From assembly GCF_030546805.1 (NCBI RefSeq), contig NZ_JAUOPC010000011.1, positions 124,001-188,000 of the forward strand: DNA of 64,000 bases, in the 5' to 3' direction. The position numbers and the translations under genes were made by a program. This document shows, piece by piece, positions 56,291 through 64,000 of this stretch (within the stretch, counting starts at the first letter, position 1; every line of letters starts with the position of its first letter). This stretch comes from Cyclobacterium sp. 1_MG-2023. GTDB taxonomy: Bacteria; Bacteroidota; Bacteroidia; Cytophagales; Cyclobacteriaceae. The notes beneath the pieces were generated by a model. It ran no database searches. It was not told the origin of the DNA and was given only the letters and a program-made list of their open reading frames with translations.

Positions 56291-57772
56291 ATGGTAGAGA
56301 AAATTTTCAATAAAATCGCAACAGTCACTTGCTTAACCTTTTTTCTAGTTGCCCCTGTTGTGGCATCTCAGCTATATATCGGGGCCAAGACAGTAGACAT
56401 CACACCACAATTACCTGTGGCTGTAACAGGTCAGTTTCACCTCAGAATTGCTGAAGTTGCGGAAACGCCTCTGATAGCTTCAGTTATGGTGCTGGAAACC
56501 AGGGGTTTCGATGGTGATTTGGCCGTTATGGTTTCTTGTGATGCACTTTATATTCCCAAAGATTTGGTCGCGCTTGTAAGGCAAAGGGTTAAAAAACAGT
56601 TGCCGGGGATAGACGAGAACAAAATTTTTCTCAATGCTACCCATACCCACACTGCACCTGTATTGGCATTAGAAGGTGAATATTTAATTCCAAAAACGGG
56701 AGTCACTCAAGTTAAAGATTACCGCCATTTCTTCGTGGAAAAAGTGAGTGCAGCCATAGTGGAAGCATGGAAAGAAAGGGCTCCCGGATCTGTGGCTTGG
56801 GGAATGGGTTATGCGGTGGCAGGTTATAATAGACGAATTGTCTATGCCGATGGGACCTCCGGAATGAGCAGTAAAACCAATTTGCCTGAATTTAGAAGCT
56901 TTGAAGGCTCTGAGGATCATAATGTGAACACCTTATTTTTTTGGGATGATAAAGGTAAGCTTGTATCCATAGTTGTTGGCGTGGCCAGCCCTTCCCAAGA
57001 GGTAGAAGGCCGCCATGCTGTCAATGCAGATTACTGGCATCCGGTAAGAGAGGGGATCACAGAAAAATACGGAAAGGAGGTCAATGTTTTAGGTTGGGCA
57101 GCTGCTGCAGGTGACATTACTCCCCATATGCGGTACAGAAAAGAGGCAGATGATAGGATGCGAAACCTCAGAAACCTTAGCAGGACGGAGGAGCTGGCTC
57201 GACGGATAATTCTGGCCGTTGATGAATCTTATGATGCTGTAGCTTCAGAAAGACATTCCGATTTGGATTTTAGACATCATGTGGAAGAATTGTCTTTGCC
57301 TGAGCGATGGGTCACTGAAAAAAACTATTTGGAAGCCAAAGCTTTTGTTCAAAATGCCAAAGAGCAAATTGCCGAGGATCCTAAAGCTGCTGACGCACTA
57401 TATCGAATGATGAATTGGCAGGAAAGAACGGTAAAACGCTATGAGAAGCAATTGGAAAACCCAAAACAGTTGTACCCAATGGACCTACATGTGATCAAGT
57501 TGGGAGATATCGCCATTTGTACCAATGAATTTGAATTGTTTTCAGATTTCGGCATTCGGATGATTGCTAGAAGCAAAGCTTTACAAACTTTCGTAATACA
57601 GCTTACAGGAAGTTCAGATTGGGGCTCTTATCTACCGACACAGCGTGCTGTAAATGGTGGCGCTTATAGTGCCATCATCCATAGCAATATAGTAGGACCT
57701 GAAGGAGGTCAGGTCTTGGTAGACAGGACAGTGGAGGTGATTGATCAATTATGGAACAAAGAAGTTAAATAA
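56291..57772 (+). CDS. Ceramidase-like exported protein, paralog 3 of 4
   Basis: A frame opens at TTG 56276, but ATG 56291 is preceded by CAGGA and gives a normal signal (KIATVTCLTFFLVAPVVAS), so it is preferred: 493 residues. Family start: IGAKTVDITPQLPVAVTGQFH. THTH is at 117-120. The second zinc position reads GVASPS (Ser233) rather than NxxxHPT, and NADYWHPVREG follows (Trp249-His250). Thr277 stands in GDITPH where Ser is usual. The C-terminal block is NEFELFSDFG. It is close to paralogs 2 and 4 and clearly part of the same tandem expansion. Confidence 0.82.
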   Translation: MVEKIFNKIATVTCLTFFLVAPVVASQLYIGAKTVDITPQLPVAVTGQFHLRIAEVAETPLIASVMVLETRGFDGDLAVMVSCDALYIPKDLVALVRQRVKKQLPGIDENKIFLNATHTHTAPVLALEGEYLIPKTGVTQVKDYRHFFVEKVSAAIVEAWKERAPGSVAWGMGYAVAGYNRRIVYADGTSGMSSKTNLPEFRSFEGSEDHNVNTLFFWDDKGKLVSIVVGVASPSQEVEGRHAVNADYWHPVREGITEKYGKEVNVLGWAAAAGDITPHMRYRKEADDRMRNLRNLSRTEELARRIILAVDESYDAVASERHSDLDFRHHVEELSLPERWVTEKNYLEAKAFVQNAKEQIAEDPKAADALYRMMNWQERTVKRYEKQLENPKQLYPMDLHVIKLGDIAICTNEFELFSDFGIRMIARSKALQTFVIQLTGSSDWGSYLPTQRAVNGGAYSAIIHSNIVGPEGGQVLVDRTVEVIDQLWNKEVK

Positions 57773-57786
57773 TAAACAATAATATT

Positions 57787-59286
57787 ATGGTGAGATTATG
57801 TGTGTTACTGGCCATGACCTTTTGGTTGAATGTAAGATTGCAAGCCAATGATTTATACCTGGGAGCTGCTTCAGCAGATATTAGTCCAAAGTTACCTGTG
57901 GCACTTATGGGACAGTTTCACATGAGAATTGCAGAAACGGCAGACACTCCATTGTATGCTGGAATAGTAGCCATCGAATCAAGAGATGGTCAGACTGGAT
58001 TAGATACCGCAGTTTTTGTTTCCTGTGACTTGGTATATATTTCTGCCCGGTTGAGGCAGGAGCTTAGGGATGAGGTAGCTAAACGAATTCCCGGTTTTAA
58101 TGTAAATAAAATTATTGTAAGTGCAACACATACCCATACAGCTCCGGTCTTGGAAGATGATTTGGAAGAGTCTTCATTTATCTATCCAATTCCAGAAGAG
58201 GGCGTAACCAAGGTGAAGGATTACCGTGCCTTATTTGTTGAAAGTGTAGCAGATGGAATTGAAGATGCCTGGGCTAACCGAAGCAAAGGTAGCGTAACCT
58301 GGGGAATGGACCGTGCGGCAGTTGGTTACAATAGGCGGACAGTTTATAAGGATGGAACAAGTGTAATGTATGGAAATACAAATAAAGAGGAATTTCAAAA
58401 CCTTGAAGGCTATGAAGACCATGACATGAATGCTTTGTTCTTTTGGAATGATGAAAATGAGTTGCTTGCCATGAGTGTGGATGTGGCCTGTCCGGCTCAA
58501 GAGTTTGAACACAAAACCACTGTCAATGCTGATTACTGGCACCCTGTAAGGGAAAAATTGAAAAGCCGTTTTGGAGAGAAAGTAAGTGTTTTAGGTTGGA
58601 TTGGTGCCGCGGGAGATCAATCCCCGCACAGTATGTATAGAAAAGCAGGCTTGGCCAGAATGCAGGAACTTGCCCAAAAGACCCGGATGGATGACATTGC
58701 CGAACGCATCATAAGGGCGGTAGAAAACACCTATGAAATTGTGAAAAATGACCGGCATACCAATGTGGCTTTTCACCATAAAATGGAGAACCTTGAACTA
58801 CCGATGCGTATCATCACGGAGGAAGAATACATAGCTTCTGAAAAAGTGGTAAAAGATTGTCAGGATCAAATAGCTGCAGATCCCTCCAAGGCCCCATTGC
58901 TTTATGCCAAAATGACTTGGTTTGGGGATGTCTTGAAACGGTACGAAGCACAACAAAAAAATCCTGAAGCTACCTACACTTCAGAGATTCATGTGTTGCG
59001 GATTGGTGATGCAGCAATCGCCACCAACCAGTTTGAATTGTTTACTGATTATGGTATTCGTATCCAGGCAAGAAGTAAGGCGATACAAACCTTTGTTATT
59101 CAATTAGCCGGTCCCGGAACCTATCTGCCTACTGAAAAAGCCATTGCAGGTGGAGGATACAGTGCCGTCTGTCAGAGTAATGTGGTAGGTGCAGAAGGAG
59201 GACAGCTTTTAGTAGATAGAACCTTGGAAATTATCGATAAGTTTTGGGACAAAGAGAATGAGGTTTCCTTAAAGAAAAAATTGTAG
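57787..59286 (+). CDS. Ceramidase-like exported protein, paralog 4 of 4
   Basis: A 499-residue protein with a short signal (VLLAMTFWLNVRLQA). Family start: LGAASADISPKLPVALMGQFH. THTH is at 114-117. The second zinc position reads DVACPA (Cys235), followed by NADYWHPVREK (Trp251-His252). It keeps Ser279 in GDQSPH, as in paralog 1. The C-terminal block NQFELFTDYG and glycine-rich end are present. It starts 14 bp after paralog 3, supporting one transcript. Whether Cys235 binds metal is unknown. Confidence 0.82.
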   Translation: MVRLCVLLAMTFWLNVRLQANDLYLGAASADISPKLPVALMGQFHMRIAETADTPLYAGIVAIESRDGQTGLDTAVFVSCDLVYISARLRQELRDEVAKRIPGFNVNKIIVSATHTHTAPVLEDDLEESSFIYPIPEEGVTKVKDYRALFVESVADGIEDAWANRSKGSVTWGMDRAAVGYNRRTVYKDGTSVMYGNTNKEEFQNLEGYEDHDMNALFFWNDENELLAMSVDVACPAQEFEHKTTVNADYWHPVREKLKSRFGEKVSVLGWIGAAGDQSPHSMYRKAGLARMQELAQKTRMDDIAERIIRAVENTYEIVKNDRHTNVAFHHKMENLELPMRIITEEEYIASEKVVKDCQDQIAADPSKAPLLYAKMTWFGDVLKRYEAQQKNPEATYTSEIHVLRIGDAAIATNQFELFTDYGIRIQARSKAIQTFVIQLAGPGTYLPTEKAIAGGGYSAVCQSNVVGAEGGQLLVDRTLEIIDKFWDKENEVSLKKKL

Positions 59287-59335
59287 CTCCAATAGTATAT
59301 AAATTAAAATAATGGAGATTTTAGTTAGGTAAATA

Positions 59336-62300
59336 ATGAAAAAAACAAAATTTAGTCACGCTCTCATTTTTTTATGTCTTTCCGGCATATGTTTATTACA
59401 GTCTTGTGGGGGAAACAGCAGTGGTCCTTCTATGAAAGGGTCGGTTTCGCCAAAAGACGCTATTGCTACTTTCGAGCTTGAACCGGGGTTTCAAATGGAG
59501 TTAATAGCCAATGAGCCATTGGTAAGTGACCCTGTGGACATGGAAATTGATGAGTTTGGGAGATTATATGTGGTGGAAATGCCCGGCTATCCTATTGATA
59601 AAAGCGGTACAGGAAGGATTGTACTTTTGTCAGATGAGGACGATGATGGGGTGATGGATAAAAGCACCGTTTTCGCTGATAATTTAATTTTACCAAATGG
59701 TATTTTGAGGTGGAAAAAGGGAGTGTTGATAACAGACGCACCGGATGTCTTGTACCTTGAAGATACCGATGGAGATGGAGTAGCAGATGTCAGGGAGGTT
59801 GTAATGACGGGGTTTTCTCTTTCAAATCCCCACGTAAATGTCAACAATCCGGTGTATGGACTGGATAATTGGATTCATTTGTCTCATCTTGGTCACATTG
59901 GCACCAGAAAATATGAGGAGGAGTTTGGGGACAAAGGTACCAACATTGTTTTCCCGAACAGTCCAGGTAGCCCCGAATTGCCTAAAAATGCGAATGGACA
60001 TTCTGTTCGATTCAGACCGGATATTCAGGTGGCAGAATTGGCTTCCACGCGATCCCAGTTTGGCCATACGTATGATCGATGGGGAAGGTATTTATTGACG
60101 CACAATCAAAACCACATTTACCATGAGGTGATTGCTGCCCCATACCTTTCCAGAAATCCGGGATTGCTTGTTTCCAATTCCAGTGAATCTATTTCTGATC
60201 ATGGCAAGGAAACAGAAGTTTTTCAAATTACCACCAACCCGGATCGTCAGCTTTTTACACCGGTAGGATTAACAACCTCTTCTAGTGGCTTGACGGCCTA
60301 CTTGGGCGGCACCTTTCCGGAGCCATTTGAGAATGCTGTTTTTGTGGCTGAATCCGTTAGTAATCTGGTGCATGTGGATATTTTAAAAGAAAAAGGAGCC
60401 ACATTTATTGCTGAAAGATTACGAGAAAATAAAGAGTTTCTAGCATCTAAAGATTCTTGGTCCAGGCCTGTAAATATGTATGTAGGGCCTGATGGAGCCT
60501 TGTATGTATTGGATTATTACCGTAAGATTATTGAGCATCCGGAGTGGATGTCTGATGAAGCGGTGGCTGCCGGAGGGCTTTACGATGGTGTTGGTATGGG
60601 GAGAATCTATAGGATCACTCCAAAAGGTACCGGGAAAGCAGATTGGACTTCAGGCTTAACATTTGGCGAGGAAAGTCCCAAAGAATGGGTCAAACACCTC
60701 GCCAGTAAAAACAACTGGTGGAGGAACAATGCCCAAAGACTTATTGTCACTGCCCAAAATCAGGAGGTAATTTCCGATTTGGAAAAAATGGCCAAAAATA
60801 AAGATTCTGCAGAAGGCCGTCTGCATGCTTTATGGACTTTGGAAGGTTTAAAAGGGTTAAGTACGGACCTCATTATTCAAGCCTTGAATGATCCCGTTGC
60901 GGGTGTGAGGGAAAATGCCATCAAATTGTCCGAAATGCACCTTAGTGAATCGAATGAATTAATTGATGCATTACTCAATCTAAAAACAGACCCGAATGCC
61001 AGGGTTAGGTTTCAACTACTTTGTACTTTAGGATTTATTGATACCCAAGAGGCGGCACAGGTGGCCGAAGAATTGTTGTTTCAGGATTTATCAGATGAAT
61101 GGGTACAGATCGCTGCCTTGTCTGCCTCTTCTTCCAAAAATACGGCATTGCTACAAACAGTACTTACTCGTTTTGACAAGGATGTCCCTGCCTATGGTAG
61201 TTTGGTTCGCAGATTAACAGCCATGATTACAGCCAATGAGAATGAAGGGGAAGCAGAAAAATTGCTTCAGTCAGCCCTCAAATTATCGGAAAACAAAGGT
61301 TGGGAAGCATCTGTATTATATGGAATAGCTGATGGAGTTAAGAGAAATGAGGAGAATGAGAAAGCGCTAACAGCCTATATGGATAAAGTAGTACTTGCCT
61401 TTTTTGACCACCCAAATGCCGGACTTAGAAAATCTGCATTGAACTTGATCAAAACCTTAGATTTCAAAGACGAGAACTTGCTTAAATCCAGCATGGACAA
61501 AGCCATGGCCATTGCTTCAGATCAGTCCATTCCTGAAGACCGAAGAGCAGAAGCTTTAAGGTTTTTACCAGAGGGAGATGTAAGCCCTTATGCCGATCAA
61601 TTGAAAGGAATGATTGCTACTACTGAACCGATTGTGTTGCAAATCGCAGCCATGCAAGCCCTTGGCAATATCAAAGGAACAAGTGTACCTGAATATGTTC
61701 TTAGCAAATGGAATTCTCTGACACCTGAAATCAGGGATGTTGCCTTGGGAACCTTTATGAGCGAATCCGAGAGGGTCAAACTATTGCTTGAGGCATTAAA
61801 AGATGGCAAAATTCCCACAGCAGCGATTGGCTGGAAAATGAGGGTTAGGCTTATGAACAATGGTGATGAGGCTACTCGAAATTTTGCAAGAGAACTACTG
61901 ACTAAGAATGAAGGAGAGGAAATCAATAAAAAGTACCAAAAGGCCTTGGAAATCAATGGAGACCCTATTGCAGGAAAATCAGTCTACATAGAAAATTGCG
62001 CCCTTTGTCATCAGTTTAGAGGGAAAGGTGGAGTGGCTTTTGGGCCTGATCTAGGTACCTTGCACAACTGGCATCCAAAAGACCTTATGGCCAATATATT
62101 AGATCCCAATCTATCCATAGCTCCAGGCTTTGATTTATGGGAAGTGACCCTAAAGGATGGCGAAATTATTCAGGGGATGATCATGAATGAAACTTCTGCT
62201 GCAATAAGTCTTAGGATTTCTCCGGGAATAGAACAAACAATAAATCGCCAAGATATTGAGGCCATAAAGGGAATGAATATGTCCCTTATGCCCGGTTTGG

Positions 62301-62362
62301 CAGGACAGCTTGATCAACAAAAAATTGCTGATTTGATGGCTTTTATAAGGAATTCAGAATAA
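59336..62362 (+). CDS. PVC-type heme-binding lipoprotein with propeller, HEAT-like repeats and cytochrome c
   Basis: A 1008-residue lipoprotein (CLLQSC) related in design to the one at 30405-33332. The N-terminal putative dehydrogenase propeller includes FELEPGFQMELIANEPLVSDPVDMEIDEFGRLYVVEMPGYP and YVGPDGALYVLDYYRKIIEHPEW. HEAT-like repeats fill the middle. The C-terminal heme motif is CALCH near residue 887, followed by GGVAFGPDLGTL. It follows the ceramidase-like genes after 49 bp and precedes a sugar isomerase-like gene by 15 bp, so it is probably in the same operon. An electron-accepting role in extracytoplasmic sugar oxidation is inferred. Confidence 0.88.
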   Translation: MKKTKFSHALIFLCLSGICLLQSCGGNSSGPSMKGSVSPKDAIATFELEPGFQMELIANEPLVSDPVDMEIDEFGRLYVVEMPGYPIDKSGTGRIVLLSDEDDDGVMDKSTVFADNLILPNGILRWKKGVLITDAPDVLYLEDTDGDGVADVREVVMTGFSLSNPHVNVNNPVYGLDNWIHLSHLGHIGTRKYEEEFGDKGTNIVFPNSPGSPELPKNANGHSVRFRPDIQVAELASTRSQFGHTYDRWGRYLLTHNQNHIYHEVIAAPYLSRNPGLLVSNSSESISDHGKETEVFQITTNPDRQLFTPVGLTTSSSGLTAYLGGTFPEPFENAVFVAESVSNLVHVDILKEKGATFIAERLRENKEFLASKDSWSRPVNMYVGPDGALYVLDYYRKIIEHPEWMSDEAVAAGGLYDGVGMGRIYRITPKGTGKADWTSGLTFGEESPKEWVKHLASKNNWWRNNAQRLIVTAQNQEVISDLEKMAKNKDSAEGRLHALWTLEGLKGLSTDLIIQALNDPVAGVRENAIKLSEMHLSESNELIDALLNLKTDPNARVRFQLLCTLGFIDTQEAAQVAEELLFQDLSDEWVQIAALSASSSKNTALLQTVLTRFDKDVPAYGSLVRRLTAMITANENEGEAEKLLQSALKLSENKGWEASVLYGIADGVKRNEENEKALTAYMDKVVLAFFDHPNAGLRKSALNLIKTLDFKDENLLKSSMDKAMAIASDQSIPEDRRAEALRFLPEGDVSPYADQLKGMIATTEPIVLQIAAMQALGNIKGTSVPEYVLSKWNSLTPEIRDVALGTFMSESERVKLLLEALKDGKIPTAAIGWKMRVRLMNNGDEATRNFARELLTKNEGEEINKKYQKALEINGDPIAGKSVYIENCALCHQFRGKGGVAFGPDLGTLHNWHPKDLMANILDPNLSIAPGFDLWEVTLKDGEIIQGMIMNETSAAISLRISPGIEQTINRQDIEAIKGMNMSLMPGLAGQLDQQKIADLMAFIRNSE

Positions 62363-62377
62363 AGAAAAATTTTATAC

Positions 62378-63247
62378 ATGAGTAGCAAAAAGAAGACTAT
62401 GTTAAAAAAATATTGGGTATTTATTGCTTTGCCAGTACTATTGCTTGTGTTGGCAAGCATGGTGAAAAGGCCTACACATGAATTGTCAGTCAGTAAAAGT
62501 GATTGGAATATAGGTGTAGCCTTGTATTCCTTCAATAGGTTTCCTTTTCCTGCCACTTTGGAAAAGGCGAAAGTTACCGGAGTGAAATACGTTGAAGGTT
62601 TTGATTTTCATAAGTTGGGTGGAGACTTTGGTGATAAAACCATGTCAGACCTCAGTCCTTCAGATGCAAAGGCAGTAAGAAAGCTATTGAAAACCAATGG
62701 CTTGAAAATGAAGTCCATGTATGTTGGTAAAGCGAATGACAGGGAAAGTTGGCAAAAAGCTTTTGAGCTGGCCAAGTCCTTAAAAATCGAATATTTGGTT
62801 GCTGAACCCAAAAGAGCACATTGGGACATGGTTGACCAACTTGCCGGAGAGTATAAGATAAAGATCGCCTTACATCAGCATTCCCGAGAAGCCGGTAGTA
62901 TTTATTGGCATCCGGACTCGGTACTATCAGCCATAAAAAACCACCCCAATTTCGGAGCATGTGGAGATTTGGGACATTGGACAAGAAGCGGGCTTAATCC
63001 GATAGAGAGCCTTAAAAAACTTGAAGGACATTTGATCAGCCTTCACCTCAAGGACCTGGATGCTTCCAAGCAATCGGCTAAGGATGTGAAGGTAGGAGAA
63101 GGGGTAATTGACTTTGAAGCAGTAGTTCATGAGCTAAAAAGGCAAAAGTTTGATGGAGAAGTTTATGCGGAATGTGAACACAAAATGGAGGATAATCTTG
63201 AAGATGTCATCCATGCTGTCAAGTATTTTGGCAACCTGACTTTTTGA
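62378..63247 (+). CDS. Sugar phosphate isomerase/epimerase-like TIM barrel, exported
   Basis: A 289-residue protein with an N-terminal hydrophobic segment (KYWVFIALPVLLLVLASM), so it is exported or membrane-anchored. A second ATG at 62399 could also start it. The barrel shows the AP-endonuclease-2 pattern: IGVALYSFNRFPFPATLEKAKVTGVKYVEGF, then metal-type residues in IALHQHSREAG, GDLGHW and ISLHLKDLD, and a C-terminal YAECEHKM. Exported relatives in sugar loci act on free or keto sugars rather than phosphates; the substrate here is unknown. It lies 15 bp after the PVC-type cytochrome gene. Confidence 0.87.
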   Translation: MSSKKKTMLKKYWVFIALPVLLLVLASMVKRPTHELSVSKSDWNIGVALYSFNRFPFPATLEKAKVTGVKYVEGFDFHKLGGDFGDKTMSDLSPSDAKAVRKLLKTNGLKMKSMYVGKANDRESWQKAFELAKSLKIEYLVAEPKRAHWDMVDQLAGEYKIKIALHQHSREAGSIYWHPDSVLSAIKNHPNFGACGDLGHWTRSGLNPIESLKKLEGHLISLHLKDLDASKQSAKDVKVGEGVIDFEAVVHELKRQKFDGEVYAECEHKMEDNLEDVIHAVKYFGNLTF

Positions 63248-63272
63248 TTTTAACCCAAAATAAACCAAAAAT

Positions 63273-64000
63273 ATGAAACGGAGAACTTTTTTTAAGAATG
63301 GCCTTATTGCAGGAGCTGCTACTTTTGTAGGGCTTGGTTTGCCGGAAGGAAGACAGGCCCTGGCAAAGGCTAGCCCTTTTAATATGAAATTTTCCCCTGA
63401 TTTCGGGCTGTTTGCAGATGTGGCGGGAAAGGAGCCGGAGGACCAGATTAGGTGGGGGCACGACAACGGATTTCACGCTTGGGAATGTACTTTTTTGCAA
63501 AGGCGCCCCTTGGAAGAACAAAACAAGATCAGCAATACCCTCCAAAAACTTGGAATGGATTTCGGGCAGTTTGTAGGCACCATGGACTTTAAGCAGGTTA
63601 CCTTCGCGGGTAGGGATCAAAGCATCAGAGACAATGTACTCAAGGAGGTAAGGGCTTCTGTAGAAGTAGCCAAGCGGATGAATACCAAGTTTATACACAA
63701 TGTATTGGGGATGGCTGATCCTAGATTACCATGGGATTTTCAATTGGCCAATGCCACAGAACTCTTGAAGCGGGTGGCAGAAATTTATGAACCTCATGGA
63801 TTAGTGATGGTCATGGAAACCATGAATCATAAAATCAATCATCCCGGAATGTTTTTGCATTCACTGCCTCAGGCTTATGCAATGGCCAAAGCCGTGGATA
63901 GCCCAAGTATAAAACTGCTTTGTGATGTGTACCATGTCCAAATTCAGGAAGGAAATCTAATACCCAGCATTGATTATGCTTGGGACCAAATAGCCTATTT
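63273..64000 (+). CDS. Sugar isomerase-like TIM barrel, Tat-exported (partial, C-terminus off the right edge)
   Basis: The frame begins at ATG 63273 and stays open to the window end, giving 242 codons. MKRRTFFKNGLIAGAATFVG is a twin-arginine-type signal. The body resembles hydroxypyruvate isomerase / xylose isomerase-like TIM barrels (AGKEPEDQIRWGHDNGFHAWECTF, VMVMETMNHKIN, LLCDVYHVQIQEG), with a Glu and an Asp-x-x-His at the positions used for metal binding. It lies 25 bp after the previous isomerase-like gene and is likely cotranscribed. A role in rearranging sugars released outside the cytoplasm is inferred. Confidence 0.85.
   Translation, partial: MKRRTFFKNGLIAGAATFVGLGLPEGRQALAKASPFNMKFSPDFGLFADVAGKEPEDQIRWGHDNGFHAWECTFLQRRPLEEQNKISNTLQKLGMDFGQFVGTMDFKQVTFAGRDQSIRDNVLKEVRASVEVAKRMNTKFIHNVLGMADPRLPWDFQLANATELLKRVAEIYEPHGLVMVMETMNHKINHPGMFLHSLPQAYAMAKAVDSPSIKLLCDVYHVQIQEGNLIPSIDYAWDQIAY

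Noticed and set aside
1-64000. CRISPR array, insertion sequence, integrase or prophage genes
   Set aside because: No regularly spaced repeats, transposase or phage proteins were found on either strand.

Overview
The window looks like a marine member of the Bacteroidota, most plausibly Cytophagales/Cyclobacteriaceae. This is inferred from gene content: two ECF sigma / FecR anti-sigma / SusC / SusD sets, many lipoproteins and Tat-type sugar oxidoreductases, sulfatases, PVC-type cytochrome lipoproteins, low GC, and poor Shine-Dalgarno signals. The genus call is not based on any database search.

Region 1 (1-12.8 kb) is a nitrate assimilation locus, mostly on the minus strand. It holds a NarK-type nitrate/nitrite transporter; a large nitrate reductase fused to its own flavoprotein and [2Fe-2S] modules; a protein combining a sulfite-reductase-like fold with a C-terminal rubredoxin; NirB and NirD nitrite reductase; CobA for siroheme (plus strand); and, cut by the left edge, a NarX-like sensor kinase with a nitrate P-box-like motif. 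TTACGTAA-like boxes lie in the nirB/cobA divergent region, upstream of narK, upstream of the kinase gene, and in front of a possible 48-aa ORF. They may be a shared nitrate-responsive operator.

Region 2 (13.2-16.9 kb) is a small plus-strand group: a lipoprotein, a patatin-like lipase, an SGNH hydrolase and an aldo/keto reductase, closed by a clear terminator.

Region 3 (17.3-45.3 kb) is a polysaccharide utilization region. On the plus strand are two sulfatases, a ceramidase-like hydrolase, ECF sigma, FecR, SusC, SusD and a BNR-4 beta-propeller with the His/His/Tyr/Arg spacing of ulvan-lyase-like enzymes. Around them are a PVC-type cytochrome lipoprotein, two Tat-exported Gfo/Idh/MocA oxidoreductases (one GH109-like), a zinc metallopeptidase, a clan GH-A (GH39-like) glycosidase, an FG-GAP cytochrome lipoprotein plus a decayed fragment of a second copy, an FAD-dependent oxidoreductase and a sialidase-like propeller. 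A sulfated uronic-acid polysaccharide is a reasonable substrate guess.

Region 4 (46-64 kb) is a second ECF/FecR/SusC/SusD operon. It is followed by four tandem ceramidase-like proteins that have lost a canonical zinc histidine, a second PVC-type cytochrome lipoprotein, and two exported sugar-isomerase-like TIM barrels, the last cut by the right edge. Together, regions 3 and 4 suggest uptake of glycans by SusCD pairs combined with redox chemistry on sugars outside the cytoplasm.

No tRNA, rRNA, CRISPR array, insertion sequence or prophage gene was seen.
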